From Candidatus Woesearchaeota archaeon (GTDB lineage: Archaea > Nanobdellota > Nanobdellia > Woesearchaeales > UBA12501), in contig WJJV01000067.1 in NCBI GenBank assembly GCA_014729495.1, forward strand, positions 1 to 14,547: a DNA stretch of 14,547 bases, given 5' to 3'. Positions 6,804 through 13,695 of the stretch are shown in pieces (the stretch's first letter is position 1; the number at the start of each line of letters is the position of its first letter). The position numbers were made by a program, and so were the translations under genes. The notes under the pieces were generated by a model. That model worked only from the letters and a program-made list of their open reading frames with translations. It searched no databases and was not told the origin of the DNA.

Positions 6804-7724
6804 TCAATATTTTTCTACTTTCTTTTTCTTTATATATTGATAAGTGCTGAAAGCAGCCACTGCTCCGTCTGCTGCTGCAGTTATTGCCTGTTTCATAGGA
6901 GTGTCTGTGCAGTCTCCTGCTGCGTACACTCCTTCAAGGTTGGTCTTTCTTGACCTGTCGACTTTTATCAGGTTTGTGTCATCAATCTCTACACCTATCT
7001 GCTCTGCAAGGACTGTGGAAGGTATGGATCCAATCTCTATGAAAAGGCCGTCAACTGCAAGGTCATCACTGCTGTTGAATTCCCTGTCAAGCATTATTGA
7101 TTTTAGCTTGTCGTCTCCCTTTGCTTCTGTGACATTAGTGTTGGTTATTATCTCTATCTTCTCACTCTCATCAACAGCTTTCTTGTTTATTGGCTCGCAC
7201 CTAAGCTCATCTTTCCTGTAGATTATGAAGACCTTCTCAGCGTATTGGGCAAGCAGTATTGCTGCGAGAGCTGCTGAGTCTGATCCTCCCACAACAGCTG
7301 TGACCTTATCCTTATAGAAAGCAGCATCGCATGTATAGCAGTATGAAACTCCCTTGCCTATGAAGTTATCCTCACCGGGAACATTGAGATGCCGCCTCTG
7401 GAGACCCAAAGCAAGTATTAGTGATCTGCCCTCAAAGGTCCTGCCTTTTGTGTGGACAATGAATGATCTGTCTTTCTTCTCAACTTTGTCCGCCTCATCA
7501 AAAGTGAACTCAACACCAAGGCTTTCAGCCTGCTCCTTGAATTTCAACATGAGATCAAAACCAGAGATATCTTTATAGCCTGGATAATTGCAAACCTTGT
7601 GGGCCTCATTGAGAGTGCCTCCTATCTCCTTTGATATGATCATTGCAGAAAGGCCATACCTTGCAGCATATATCCCAGCAGACATGCCTCCGCATCCGCC
7701 TCCGATTATTATTACATCATGCAT
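6804..7724 (-). CDS. trxB: Thioredoxin reductase (FAD/NAD(P)-dependent)
   Basis: Low-molecular-weight thioredoxin reductase of 306 residues, normal length. It carries electrons from NAD(P)H through FAD and a disulfide to thioredoxin. The FAD dinucleotide loop is IIGGGCGGMSAGIYAAR (6-22), with Cys11 where Pro or Ala is usual. The redox pair is SYCYTCD (Cys129, Cys132), in the expected CxxCD form. The pyridine-nucleotide loop is VVGGSDSA (144-151), and the following YRKDELR (169-175) occupies the place of the HRRxxxR NADPH motif, so cofactor preference may be altered. The C-terminal FAD motif is GVYAAGD. A probable partner is the thioredoxin at 2566-2877. The stop abuts the stop of the convergent surface-protein gene with no gap. 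A TATA-like box about 27 nt upstream suggests a leaderless message. Confidence 0.9.
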   Translation of the reverse strand: MHDVIIIGGGCGGMSAGIYAARYGLSAMIISKEIGGTLNEAHKVCNYPGYKDISGFDLMLKFKEQAESLGVEFTFDEADKVEKKDRSFIVHTKGRTFEGRSLILALGLQRRHLNVPGEDNFIGKGVSYCYTCDAAFYKDKVTAVVGGSDSAALAAILLAQYAEKVFIIYRKDELRCEPINKKAVDESEKIEIITNTNVTEAKGDDKLKSIMLDREFNSSDDLAVDGLFIEIGSIPSTVLAEQIGVEIDDTNLIKVDRSRKTNLEGVYAAGDCTDTPMKQAITAAADGAVAAFSTYQYIKKKKVEKY

Positions 7725-7746
7725 GAAGAAGCTGAGAAAGGGACTG

Positions 7747-7757
7747 TTTTTAAAGGT
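7747..7757 (-). promoter_or_regulatory. TATA-like box of trxB
   Basis: The minus strand reads CCTTTAAAAAC, centred about 27 nt before the ATG at 7724, the spacing for a leaderless transcript. There is no ribosome binding site between it and the start. Confidence 0.45.
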
Positions 7758-7824
7758 TTTGATGTGCTGATGCTGATAGACCAGATATGTTTATACTACT
7801 TTATAGTGATTATACAGAGAAAAC

Positions 7825-7832
7825 TTTATATA
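7825..7832 (+). promoter_or_regulatory. TATA box of the RHH-kinase-kinase-phosphatase operon
   Basis: TTTATATA after AAAC is centred about 28 nt before the ATG at 7856, so the first gene is probably translated from a leaderless message. No other promoter is seen before 12633; the downstream genes overlap and must share this one. Confidence 0.6.
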
Positions 7833-7836
7833 TGAT

Positions 7837-7851
7837 TAATAACAATTATTA
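7837..7851. promoter_or_regulatory. Candidate operator for the RHH protein
   Basis: TAATAA and TTATTA form a perfect 6-bp inverted repeat around CAA, between the TATA box and the start codon of the RHH gene. RHH dimers bind such short palindromes and often repress their own operon; occupation here would block transcription initiation. The AT-rich context makes chance occurrence possible. Confidence 0.45.
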
Positions 7852-7855
7852 GCAT

Positions 7856-8005
7856 ATGAAGCACATAATGAGTGTTTCTCTGGGGGAGGACACAGTTGCC
7901 AAGATTCAGAACCTTCTTAGGAAAGGAAAGTACAGGAACAAGTCTCATATTGTAGAAGAGGCCATCATAGAGTTCTTTGAGAGAGGTGGTAAAGATGACT
8001 CTTAA
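7856..8005 (+). CDS. Ribbon-helix-helix (CopG/Arc-type) small DNA-binding protein, 49 residues
   Basis: A 49-residue protein starting MKHIMSVSLGEDTVAKIQNL. It has the whole RHH pattern: a short strand (HIMSVSL, 3-9), helix A (GEDTVAKIQNLLRKG), a turn with KYRNKSH and helix B (IVEEAIIEFFERGG). This fold forms a dimer that inserts the paired strands in the DNA major groove; it is the fold of many antitoxins and of plasmid and archaeal repressors. The basic patch K24-K29 fits DNA contact. The stop lies 11 nt inside the next gene, and its FERGG codons supply that gene's ribosome binding site. Likely role: autorepressor (or antitoxin) of the operon, acting at the inverted repeat 7837-7851. Leaderless spacing favours ATG 7856; Met5 is an alternative. 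Confidence 0.8.
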   Translation: MKHIMSVSLGEDTVAKIQNLLRKGKYRNKSHIVEEAIIEFFERGGKDDS

Positions 8006-9818
8006 TGAAAAGCTCAGGAGCAAGTATGATCCAGATAGATTCAGTCCTCTTGATATGTATATTCTGAGACTTTCAGATGTGCCTCCATGGATAGCAAATG
8101 CCTTTGATGACAGATTCACTGTATGGGGCATCATAAATTATGAGTTAGAGACTGGGCACACTGTCAGGTCAGCAGAGCTCAATGAATATTCAAGAAGGAG
8201 ATTCAATAATGGGCATATAAGAAAGCTTTTTGACGCAGGAATCTCCGCAAAAACAGCAAATGCATATGCTGAAAGATTCTCTCTCAAAGAAATAATGAAA
8301 CTCTATGAAAAAAGGCATTATCCTGGAGAGGTCAATGGGTTCTCTGAGGTGTTTGATTGTGATGATATCTGCCTGCTTTTGGAGAGCGGGGTGGATGGAG
8401 CAACTGCTGAGACTTACATAAATATATCTGACCCGGCTATTGATGAACTGAATGATCCTGACCTGGCTTCAAGAGTCAGAGAAGCTTCAGAGAATATCAG
8501 AAAATTTGATGCTAAGTCAATAGCCCTGTTCCATTCACGAAGAATACCCCCTCATATTGCCAGGGATTACAGGCCGGAATTCAGCCCTGAAGATGTTCAC
8601 CAGCTTATCTTACACAATATAAGGACGCAGGAAGCAAATCGGGTTGCAGGAAGGTTCTCAGTCAAGGATATAAGGAGATTTGCAGCCAAAAACATCCTGA
8701 AGACAGCCTACGGGTTTGATGAACGCTTCAGCGCAGCAACTATAGAGCTGCTGTTAGATATTGGATGCCACTGGCATGTCAATGATTATGACCCAATTTT
8801 TGACGAGGCTGAAGTCTATGTCTTGCATAAGCTTGGTGTCAAGCCGGATAATATCAGGGATAAGCTCATTCCTTCTCTAAAGAAGGTCATGGATTATGTT
8901 CTTGGAAGATACAACTATCATCCTGACTGCGACAAGGAGCTTTTTTGGCAGGAATTTACAAGAAAAGATATGCCTAATGTTCTTGAAGATTTGACACTGA
9001 TAGGCAGCGGTTCAAATTCAGTTGTTCTGTTGGACAATCCTAAAGTAAGGCTTAGTGATATTTATCCCTTGGCTTTGAAATTCACAGACAATCCAGAGGA
9101 GGAGTATATCCTGCTGACGATGCTCTCTGATCCAGAGCATGTGATAAGATTGAAAGAAGATTCAAAGAGATTCAAGCATGATCTCCTTGGAATACAGCTG
9201 GAATACATTGAAGGAGAGACGCTGGAAACAAGGATCCAGAAAAATGGAAAGTTTATGATAAAAGATGTTTTCAAATATGGTTTGGATATCACAAGGGGCA
9301 TTCTTGAGCTAAGAGGCGCCTATCAGGGAAGAATACCCATATATCACAGGGATCTTCATGACAGGAACATTCTCATTGAGAATAGATTTGATTTTTCAGA
9401 AGGTGAATGGGAAGAGTTCAACAGACAAAAAATTGACAGGGCAGTGATTATTGATCTGGGAGCTGCAACTGTTGACCCATATGATGTCTATGCACAAAAC
9501 AAGGCGTATGGCGGCAATAATGATCTTATCTCATTAGGACAGCTGCTCTACAAGATGTCAACAGGCCACAATCTCTTCAATGAAGGCCCTGGTTTCACCT
9601 GCAATACTGCTGTTAAAAAAGATATAAAGACCATAAGAGAAACAGTCTATGATGACCCGGAACTCTTTCAAAGCTATCTTAACAAGGTCAGAGAAGATGT
9701 CAAGGACAGGAATCTTGCTGACCTGATTGTATATCTCCTGGATGATGACTTATGGACACAGCCAGGCCTTGAGAAAGTGCAGGAAACAGAAAGGGTCTTT
9801 GAGAGGTATGCGGAATGA
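7995..9818 (+). CDS. Helical-repeat protein with C-terminal eukaryotic-like kinase domain (kinase 1)
   Basis: 607 residues if read from ATG 7995, which has GAGAGGTGGT (7981-7990) at proper spacing; a TTG 18 nt upstream is less likely. Residues 1 to about 290 are made of degenerate 24-25-residue repeats with pattern AxxYxxRFxxxDIxxLxxxGI (clear at 84-133 and 185-282), predicted helical hairpins, likely an interaction or sensing solenoid. Residues 330-600 are a kinase domain: G-loop IGSGSNSVV (Gly337, Gly339), Lys362 in LALKF, Glu369/370 in the C helix, catalytic HRDLHDRN (Asp453, Asn458), metal-binding DLG (Asp487) and the F-helix Asp510 in NNDLISLG. All catalytic residues are present, so it should be active; no APE motif is clear. 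Substrate (protein or small molecule) is unknown. No membrane helix. Its stop overlaps the second kinase by ATGA. Confidence 0.75.
   Translation: MTLNEKLRSKYDPDRFSPLDMYILRLSDVPPWIANAFDDRFTVWGIINYELETGHTVRSAELNEYSRRRFNNGHIRKLFDAGISAKTANAYAERFSLKEIMKLYEKRHYPGEVNGFSEVFDCDDICLLLESGVDGATAETYINISDPAIDELNDPDLASRVREASENIRKFDAKSIALFHSRRIPPHIARDYRPEFSPEDVHQLILHNIRTQEANRVAGRFSVKDIRRFAAKNILKTAYGFDERFSAATIELLLDIGCHWHVNDYDPIFDEAEVYVLHKLGVKPDNIRDKLIPSLKKVMDYVLGRYNYHPDCDKELFWQEFTRKDMPNVLEDLTLIGSGSNSVVLLDNPKVRLSDIYPLALKFTDNPEEEYILLTMLSDPEHVIRLKEDSKRFKHDLLGIQLEYIEGETLETRIQKNGKFMIKDVFKYGLDITRGILELRGAYQGRIPIYHRDLHDRNILIENRFDFSEGEWEEFNRQKIDRAVIIDLGAATVDPYDVYAQNKAYGGNNDLISLGQLLYKMSTGHNLFNEGPGFTCNTAVKKDIKTIRETVYDDPELFQSYLNKVREDVKDRNLADLIVYLLDDDLWTQPGLEKVQETERVFERYAE
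9672..9788 (+). repeat. 117-bp perfect direct repeat, copy 1 (in kinase 1)
   Basis: These 117 bases are identical, without any mismatch, to 11678-11794 (offset 2006). They encode SYLNKVREDV...EKVQET near the C-terminus. Directly upstream the paralogous genes differ at many silent positions, so the identity ends abruptly. Confidence 0.95.
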
Positions 9819-11824
9819 GTATTTCAGATAGATTCACCGATAAGGGATTGAAACATTTATCCAATGCAGGCATCAGCCTAGATGATGCTTTATTGTTTGA
9901 TGAAAGATTTGATGATTATGACATCTATTTGTTACACAAAAAAGGCATATTTCCAGAATATGCTAATTCTTATGATTCCCGCTTTACTGGATTTGATGTT
10001 GTTAACCTTATAAATATGGGGTTTCTATCAGATGATATAAACAGATATAATCAAAGATTCAAAGCAACTGATATCTGGTTATTCTGTTATAATGATATTC
10101 CTGCTAAGATAACTAATGATTTTGAAATGATAGATGGGTGGGGAGTATTTAATCTGATAAATGAAGGCATTATGGCTAAAGATGCCAATGCATTTGATAT
10201 TAGATTCAGTTGGCAGGATATAGTTATGCTTATAAGAAATGGCATTCCTTCATTTAAGGCTAATAGTTACAATGAACATCTCTCTGGTGCTGACATAATT
10301 GAATTATTCAAGAAAGATTTCCCTGGTTCTAAAACACATTATACTTTTAGACATTTAAGTTCTTTAAAAGTTGAACATCCTCTGAAATCCATTGTTGAGG
10401 CAGGGAAACATGATTTAGCAGAAAATTATCCAAAAGATCATATCCAAAAAATGGCTCATATGGGATTATCAGCTGATGAAGTTGAGAAATATGATTCCCG
10501 ATTTGATTTTGAAGATGTACTTGCCCTGGCTAATGCTAATATATGCTATATCAAAGCTAATAATTATCCTGAGATATTTACTGGAGAAGAGATTGTGAAG
10601 TTATCAGAGGAGAAGATCACTCCTCAGAAAGCTTATGACTTTGTTAGACTGCCTAAGAATAAATACAACCGTTTTGACAGGAGAGAAACATTCCTATTGT
10701 GCAAGGCGCAAACCTCACTTTCTGATGCTAATGATTATGACTACAGATTCAATCTGGAGGATATAATAAGGCTGTCTATAATTGATTGTTCACCTGATGT
10801 TGCAAATGAATATAATACCGATTTTACTGGCACTGATATATATCTTCTTTACTCGATTGGTCTAAAACCAAACAATATTCCGGAAGACCCTAAATTGCAG
10901 GAATATATTCATAAGATATTAAACATGTTAAAAGAAAGAAGGACAATGCCTGATATTGAAAGAGTTGGTAGCAGAGAGATATCAGAAGAGATTCTTTTTA
11001 ACTTCTTTCAGGATTTCAGAGTTCTTGGCACAGGAGCTCATGGGATTGTACTACTGGACCAATCTGAGGTGTTGGATTATGTGATACTGAACTTCTTAGC
11101 CCATGGACAGGACTCAGAAGATTGGACCAGCAAAAAAAGAGATTTTCAGTATGCAATTAAGTTTTCCATTAAAGCAGAGCATGAATTTAATCTATTATCA
11201 CTTATGAAAAGTCATGATTATGTTGTTAAACCTTTAGGTTATATGCATGGTGTCTATATTAAATTAGGTTTTATCCAAGGAGAAACCCTTGAGAATCTTC
11301 TAAAGAACAAAGGCTCTCTGCCTTATGATAATACAATGAAATATGGAACTGATATCTTGAATGGAATATTTGAATTAAGAAGAGATGGAATATATCATAG
11401 GGATATTCATGAAAGAAACCTCATGATTGATGAAGATATTGATAGAGCAATTATACTTGATTTAAGTGCAGCTACAAGAAAATATTGGGACATTCATAGA
11501 AATAATCGTGCTTATGGAGGCAACAATGACTTGATTTCTCTTGGACAAGTGATGTACAAGATGGCTGCAGGCCATAATCTCTTCAATGAAGGCCATGGTT
11601 TCACATGCTATTCTGCTGTAAAAGAGGGTATCAAGACTACCAGAGAAAAGGTCTATGATGATCCAGAACTCTTGCAGAGCTATCTTAACAAGGTCAGAGA
11701 AGATGTCAAGGACAGGAATCTTGCTGACCTGATTGTATATCTCCTGGATGATGACTTATGGACACAGCCAGGCCTTGAGAAAGTGCAGGAAACACAGAGG
11801 ATGTTTGAGAGGTATGTTGCATGA
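9815..11824 (+). CDS. Helical-repeat protein with divergent eukaryotic-like kinase domain (kinase 2)
   Basis: 669 residues, paralogue of the upstream protein. Residues 21-350 hold about ten copies of the same 25-residue repeat, better preserved here: for example 21-45, 46-70, 71-95, 120-144, 145-169, 244-268, 301-325 and 326-350, with consensus ANxYDxRFxxxDIxxLxxxGI. Residues 400-660 form the kinase domain: GTGAHGIV (405-412), Lys449 in YAIKF, Glu455/457, HRDIHERN (Asp530, Asn535), Asp549 and F-helix Asp572. The metal-binding motif is DLS, so the glycine of DFG/DLG is replaced by Ser551, unlike kinase 1. Base composition is more AT-rich than kinase 1, except for the last 150 nt, where 117 bp are identical to it. 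The ATG overlaps the previous stop (ATGA) and GAGAGGT (9801-9807) is the ribosome binding site. Function unknown; a regulatory or active partner of kinase 1 is plausible. Confidence 0.75.
   Translation: MSISDRFTDKGLKHLSNAGISLDDALLFDERFDDYDIYLLHKKGIFPEYANSYDSRFTGFDVVNLINMGFLSDDINRYNQRFKATDIWLFCYNDIPAKITNDFEMIDGWGVFNLINEGIMAKDANAFDIRFSWQDIVMLIRNGIPSFKANSYNEHLSGADIIELFKKDFPGSKTHYTFRHLSSLKVEHPLKSIVEAGKHDLAENYPKDHIQKMAHMGLSADEVEKYDSRFDFEDVLALANANICYIKANNYPEIFTGEEIVKLSEEKITPQKAYDFVRLPKNKYNRFDRRETFLLCKAQTSLSDANDYDYRFNLEDIIRLSIIDCSPDVANEYNTDFTGTDIYLLYSIGLKPNNIPEDPKLQEYIHKILNMLKERRTMPDIERVGSREISEEILFNFFQDFRVLGTGAHGIVLLDQSEVLDYVILNFLAHGQDSEDWTSKKRDFQYAIKFSIKAEHEFNLLSLMKSHDYVVKPLGYMHGVYIKLGFIQGETLENLLKNKGSLPYDNTMKYGTDILNGIFELRRDGIYHRDIHERNLMIDEDIDRAIILDLSAATRKYWDIHRNNRAYGGNNDLISLGQVMYKMAAGHNLFNEGHGFTCYSAVKEGIKTTREKVYDDPELLQSYLNKVREDVKDRNLADLIVYLLDDDLWTQPGLEKVQETQRMFERYVA
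11678..11794 (+). repeat. 117-bp perfect direct repeat, copy 2 (in kinase 2)
   Basis: Exact copy of 9672-9788. Its G+C (52 of 117 by hand count) is higher than most of kinase 2 around it, so the likely direction of copying is from kinase 1 into kinase 2. Confidence 0.95.
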
Positions 11825-12633
11825 CACCCAGAAATAATTTAGAAGGTTGCAAAGATAAATCTTCTTACATTATATTTGATGTTGATGGGACATTGTATGA
11901 TAAAAGCAGGGTGTATAACAAAGAATTAGGTTCAATTATGGATTCTCATCTATTCTTAAGGTATGCCACTTACTTCAAACTCAAGAGCTCAGGCAAGAAG
12001 AATCTTGAATGCACTGCAGATCAAGTTATAAGTGAATATAATGAGCATATCTGCAACAAGACATTACTTGATGCTATAAAACATTTTCCTGAAGACATGG
12101 TAAAAGAATACCTTGGTTTAGTTAAGAGAAATATATCCAATGGCAATGTTTTTGTCAATGAGTTTGGGGCAAGCAGGGATTATCTTGCCAGGATATTAGG
12201 AAATATTGATTTCAGAAATATCCTGGTTGAAGATCAGAGACTACAGGAAACAATTCACAATCTAAAAAATAAAAAATGTGCTCTTGGCATACTAACAAAT
12301 GAGGTGTATTCTACAATAGAAAAAGTCTTTGAGGTTTTAGGCCTTGAAATGAAGGATTTCAAGCTTGAGACAGGAACAGAATATCCCATTGCCTGCAAGG
12401 AAACAGGTGTTTCAAAACCAGACATTGAATCTTTCAGACACCTATTGGAACTGAATCATATAAAACCTGAGAATTCAACTTATATAGGGGATAGCATATC
12501 CAAGGATATCAAGCCTTCATTGGAAGCGGGTATGCTTGCTGTTCTTGTAAATTATGAATCTGAAGAACCTATAATGAGCTGTGCTGAATATAAAATAATC
12601 AATTCAATCTATGAATTGGATAATCTCTTTTAA
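11821..12633 (+). CDS. HAD-superfamily hydrolase (phosphatase-like)
   Basis: Haloacid-dehalogenase-fold hydrolase of 270 residues with all four motifs: I, FDVDGTLYD (nucleophile Asp20 and acid/base Asp22); II, ILTNE (Thr159); III, SKPD (Lys199); IV, GDSISKDI (Asp224, Asp229). A helical cap of type C1 fits between motifs I and II (about 30-135). The DxDGTLYD form is common in pyrimidine-nucleotidase-like and phosphoglycolate-phosphatase-like members, so a small phosphorylated metabolite is the default substrate; a phosphoprotein is possible. The ATG overlaps the kinase 2 stop (ATGA), with GAGAGGT (11807-11813) inside the kinase codons as ribosome binding site. Placement after two kinases suggests it removes their product phosphate. 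AT-rich like kinase 2. The stop overlaps the convergent neighbour by 4 nt. Confidence 0.8.
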   Translation: MTPRNNLEGCKDKSSYIIFDVDGTLYDKSRVYNKELGSIMDSHLFLRYATYFKLKSSGKKNLECTADQVISEYNEHICNKTLLDAIKHFPEDMVKEYLGLVKRNISNGNVFVNEFGASRDYLARILGNIDFRNILVEDQRLQETIHNLKNKKCALGILTNEVYSTIEKVFEVLGLEMKDFKLETGTEYPIACKETGVSKPDIESFRHLLELNHIKPENSTYIGDSISKDIKPSLEAGMLAVLVNYESEEPIMSCAEYKIINSIYELDNLF

Positions 12634-13538
12634 TTATTCACAGCAACAAGCGAGGATAATATATCCTGCACTCTTTTTACATTCTCAAAAAGATAACTGA
12701 CTACTGGAGCATCTTTTTTCTGTTTCTCAAGCAAATTAAACGCTTTCTGGGTTAATCTATTGTGCTCTTTATGCATATATTCAATCCTTTCTACATCCTT
12801 TCTATAGATACTTTTTAACATGTAATCCACAAGTTTTGTTACATCATCATAATAAACAAGCACCTCTTTGTTCATTTTAATGTGATTCATATCAAGATAT
12901 TTATAGATCCGTTTATAATTCCGGTTTATTTTCTCAAGAGTCCAGATAACAATTGAATAGGCGCCTGCATTATCCTTGAAATCCTTTCTTTTGTTTATTA
13001 TTCTTAAGGAAAGGTCTCTTAATTTCCAGACTGAGAACCTGTAATCTATTAATTCCTCAAGTCTTTCATAATGCCCCTTGATGTAATCCTCCCTTGTCAT
13101 CTCCTGCACAGTCTTTATTGTATGAGATATCTTATTAAGTGTATTCTGGAATTCTTCAGGTGTTTCAACAAGATAGCTTTTAATAACACAACTTCCTGGT
13201 TTTCTGTGCGTGATGTCAAAACCTATAAGGTGGTTCACTGATTCTTTTATAATGTTGAATATCTTCTGATTATCAAAGTTTACAGTAATCAAATCATACC
13301 CTTTCTTATAAAATCCTCCAAGAATCGATCTTACAGAAACCCTGTTCTCATGGGACAATGTTATGGTGATCTCTTTTAATTTTTCTACTGGACTTGGTCC
13401 TACATGCATCTTCAGTTCATTGCCATTGGCCACAACCTCAACTTCATCGCCCTTCTCTATTCCCTGTTGCTTGACCCACTTGCTCGGCAGACTGACCATA
13501 AATGTAGCAGGTCCTTGCTTGACTACTTTTCTTTTCAT
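12630..13538 (-). CDS. PhoU-domain regulator with N-terminal AbrB/SpoVT-type DNA-binding domain
   Basis: Archaeal phosphate-uptake-regulator type protein, 302 residues from ATG 13538. Residues 1-45 (MKRKVVKQGPATFMVSLPSK...GDEVEV) are a swapped-hairpin AbrB domain, which binds DNA as a dimer. The rest is long amphipathic helices in two PhoU-like three-helix units (about 95-300), rich in Lys/Glu and Tyr. An ATG 30 nt upstream (13568) is open, but the TATA box lies only 8-15 nt before it, while ATG 13538 has GGGTGG at good spacing, so I chose the latter. In archaea such proteins are linked to phosphate transport control; no pst genes are in the window. It converges on the HAD gene, sharing TTAA as both stops, and diverges from the Lrp-family gene. 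Confidence 0.8.
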   Translation of the reverse strand: MKRKVVKQGPATFMVSLPSKWVKQQGIEKGDEVEVVANGNELKMHVGPSPVEKLKEITITLSHENRVSVRSILGGFYKKGYDLITVNFDNQKIFNIIKESVNHLIGFDITHRKPGSCVIKSYLVETPEEFQNTLNKISHTIKTVQEMTREDYIKGHYERLEELIDYRFSVWKLRDLSLRIINKRKDFKDNAGAYSIVIWTLEKINRNYKRIYKYLDMNHIKMNKEVLVYYDDVTKLVDYMLKSIYRKDVERIEYMHKEHNRLTQKAFNLLEKQKKDAPVVSYLFENVKRVQDILSSLVAVNN

Positions 13539-13575
13539 AAAACCACCCTTAGAAGCCTTATAAAGCATGCTTAAT

Positions 13576-13583
13576 ATATAAAT
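13576..13583 (-). promoter_or_regulatory. TATA box of the PhoU/AbrB gene
   Basis: The minus strand reads TTTATATA, about 41 nt before ATG 13538. Transcription near 13553 leaves a leader of about 15 nt with GGGTGG, and puts the upstream ATG 13568 outside the message. Confidence 0.55.
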
Positions 13584-13592
13584 GTTTCTATA

Positions 13593-13620
13593 ATATTCGA
13601 ATATAATAATGTGTTATTAT
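13593..13620. promoter_or_regulatory. Two palindromes between divergent PhoU and Lrp promoters
   Basis: ATATTCGAATAT (13593-13604) is a perfect 12-bp palindrome. ATAATAA (13603-13609) and TTATTAT (13614-13620) form a 7-bp inverted repeat around TGTG. Both lie between the two core promoters, the position expected for autoregulation by the Lrp-family protein or by the AbrB domain. Confidence 0.4.
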
Positions 13621-13634
13621 TATATTAGCACAAA

Positions 13635-13646
13635 GTATATATATTT
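13635..13646 (+). promoter_or_regulatory. TATA box of the Lrp/AsnC gene
   Basis: GTATATATATTT lies about 55 nt before ATG 13696. Transcription near 13667 gives a leader of about 30 nt that includes AGGAGG (13684-13689). Confidence 0.55.
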
Positions 13647-13695
13647 TCCGGACTAATTAAACTTATTACGTCAGACCCGAAACAGGAGGCAGAAA

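Noticed and set aside
7977..7994. TTG start for kinase 1, six codons upstream
   Set aside because: The ATG at 7995 has a well-placed GAGAGGTGGT; the TTG would put that site inside the coding region.
7826..8134. 102-residue minus-strand frame over the RHH gene
   Set aside because: Antisense to the RHH gene and the kinase start; no promoter or recognisable domain.
9672..11794. Insertion sequence or transposon explanation for the 117-bp repeat
   Set aside because: The repeat is in frame within homologous domains of paralogous genes, with no inverted ends and no transposase.
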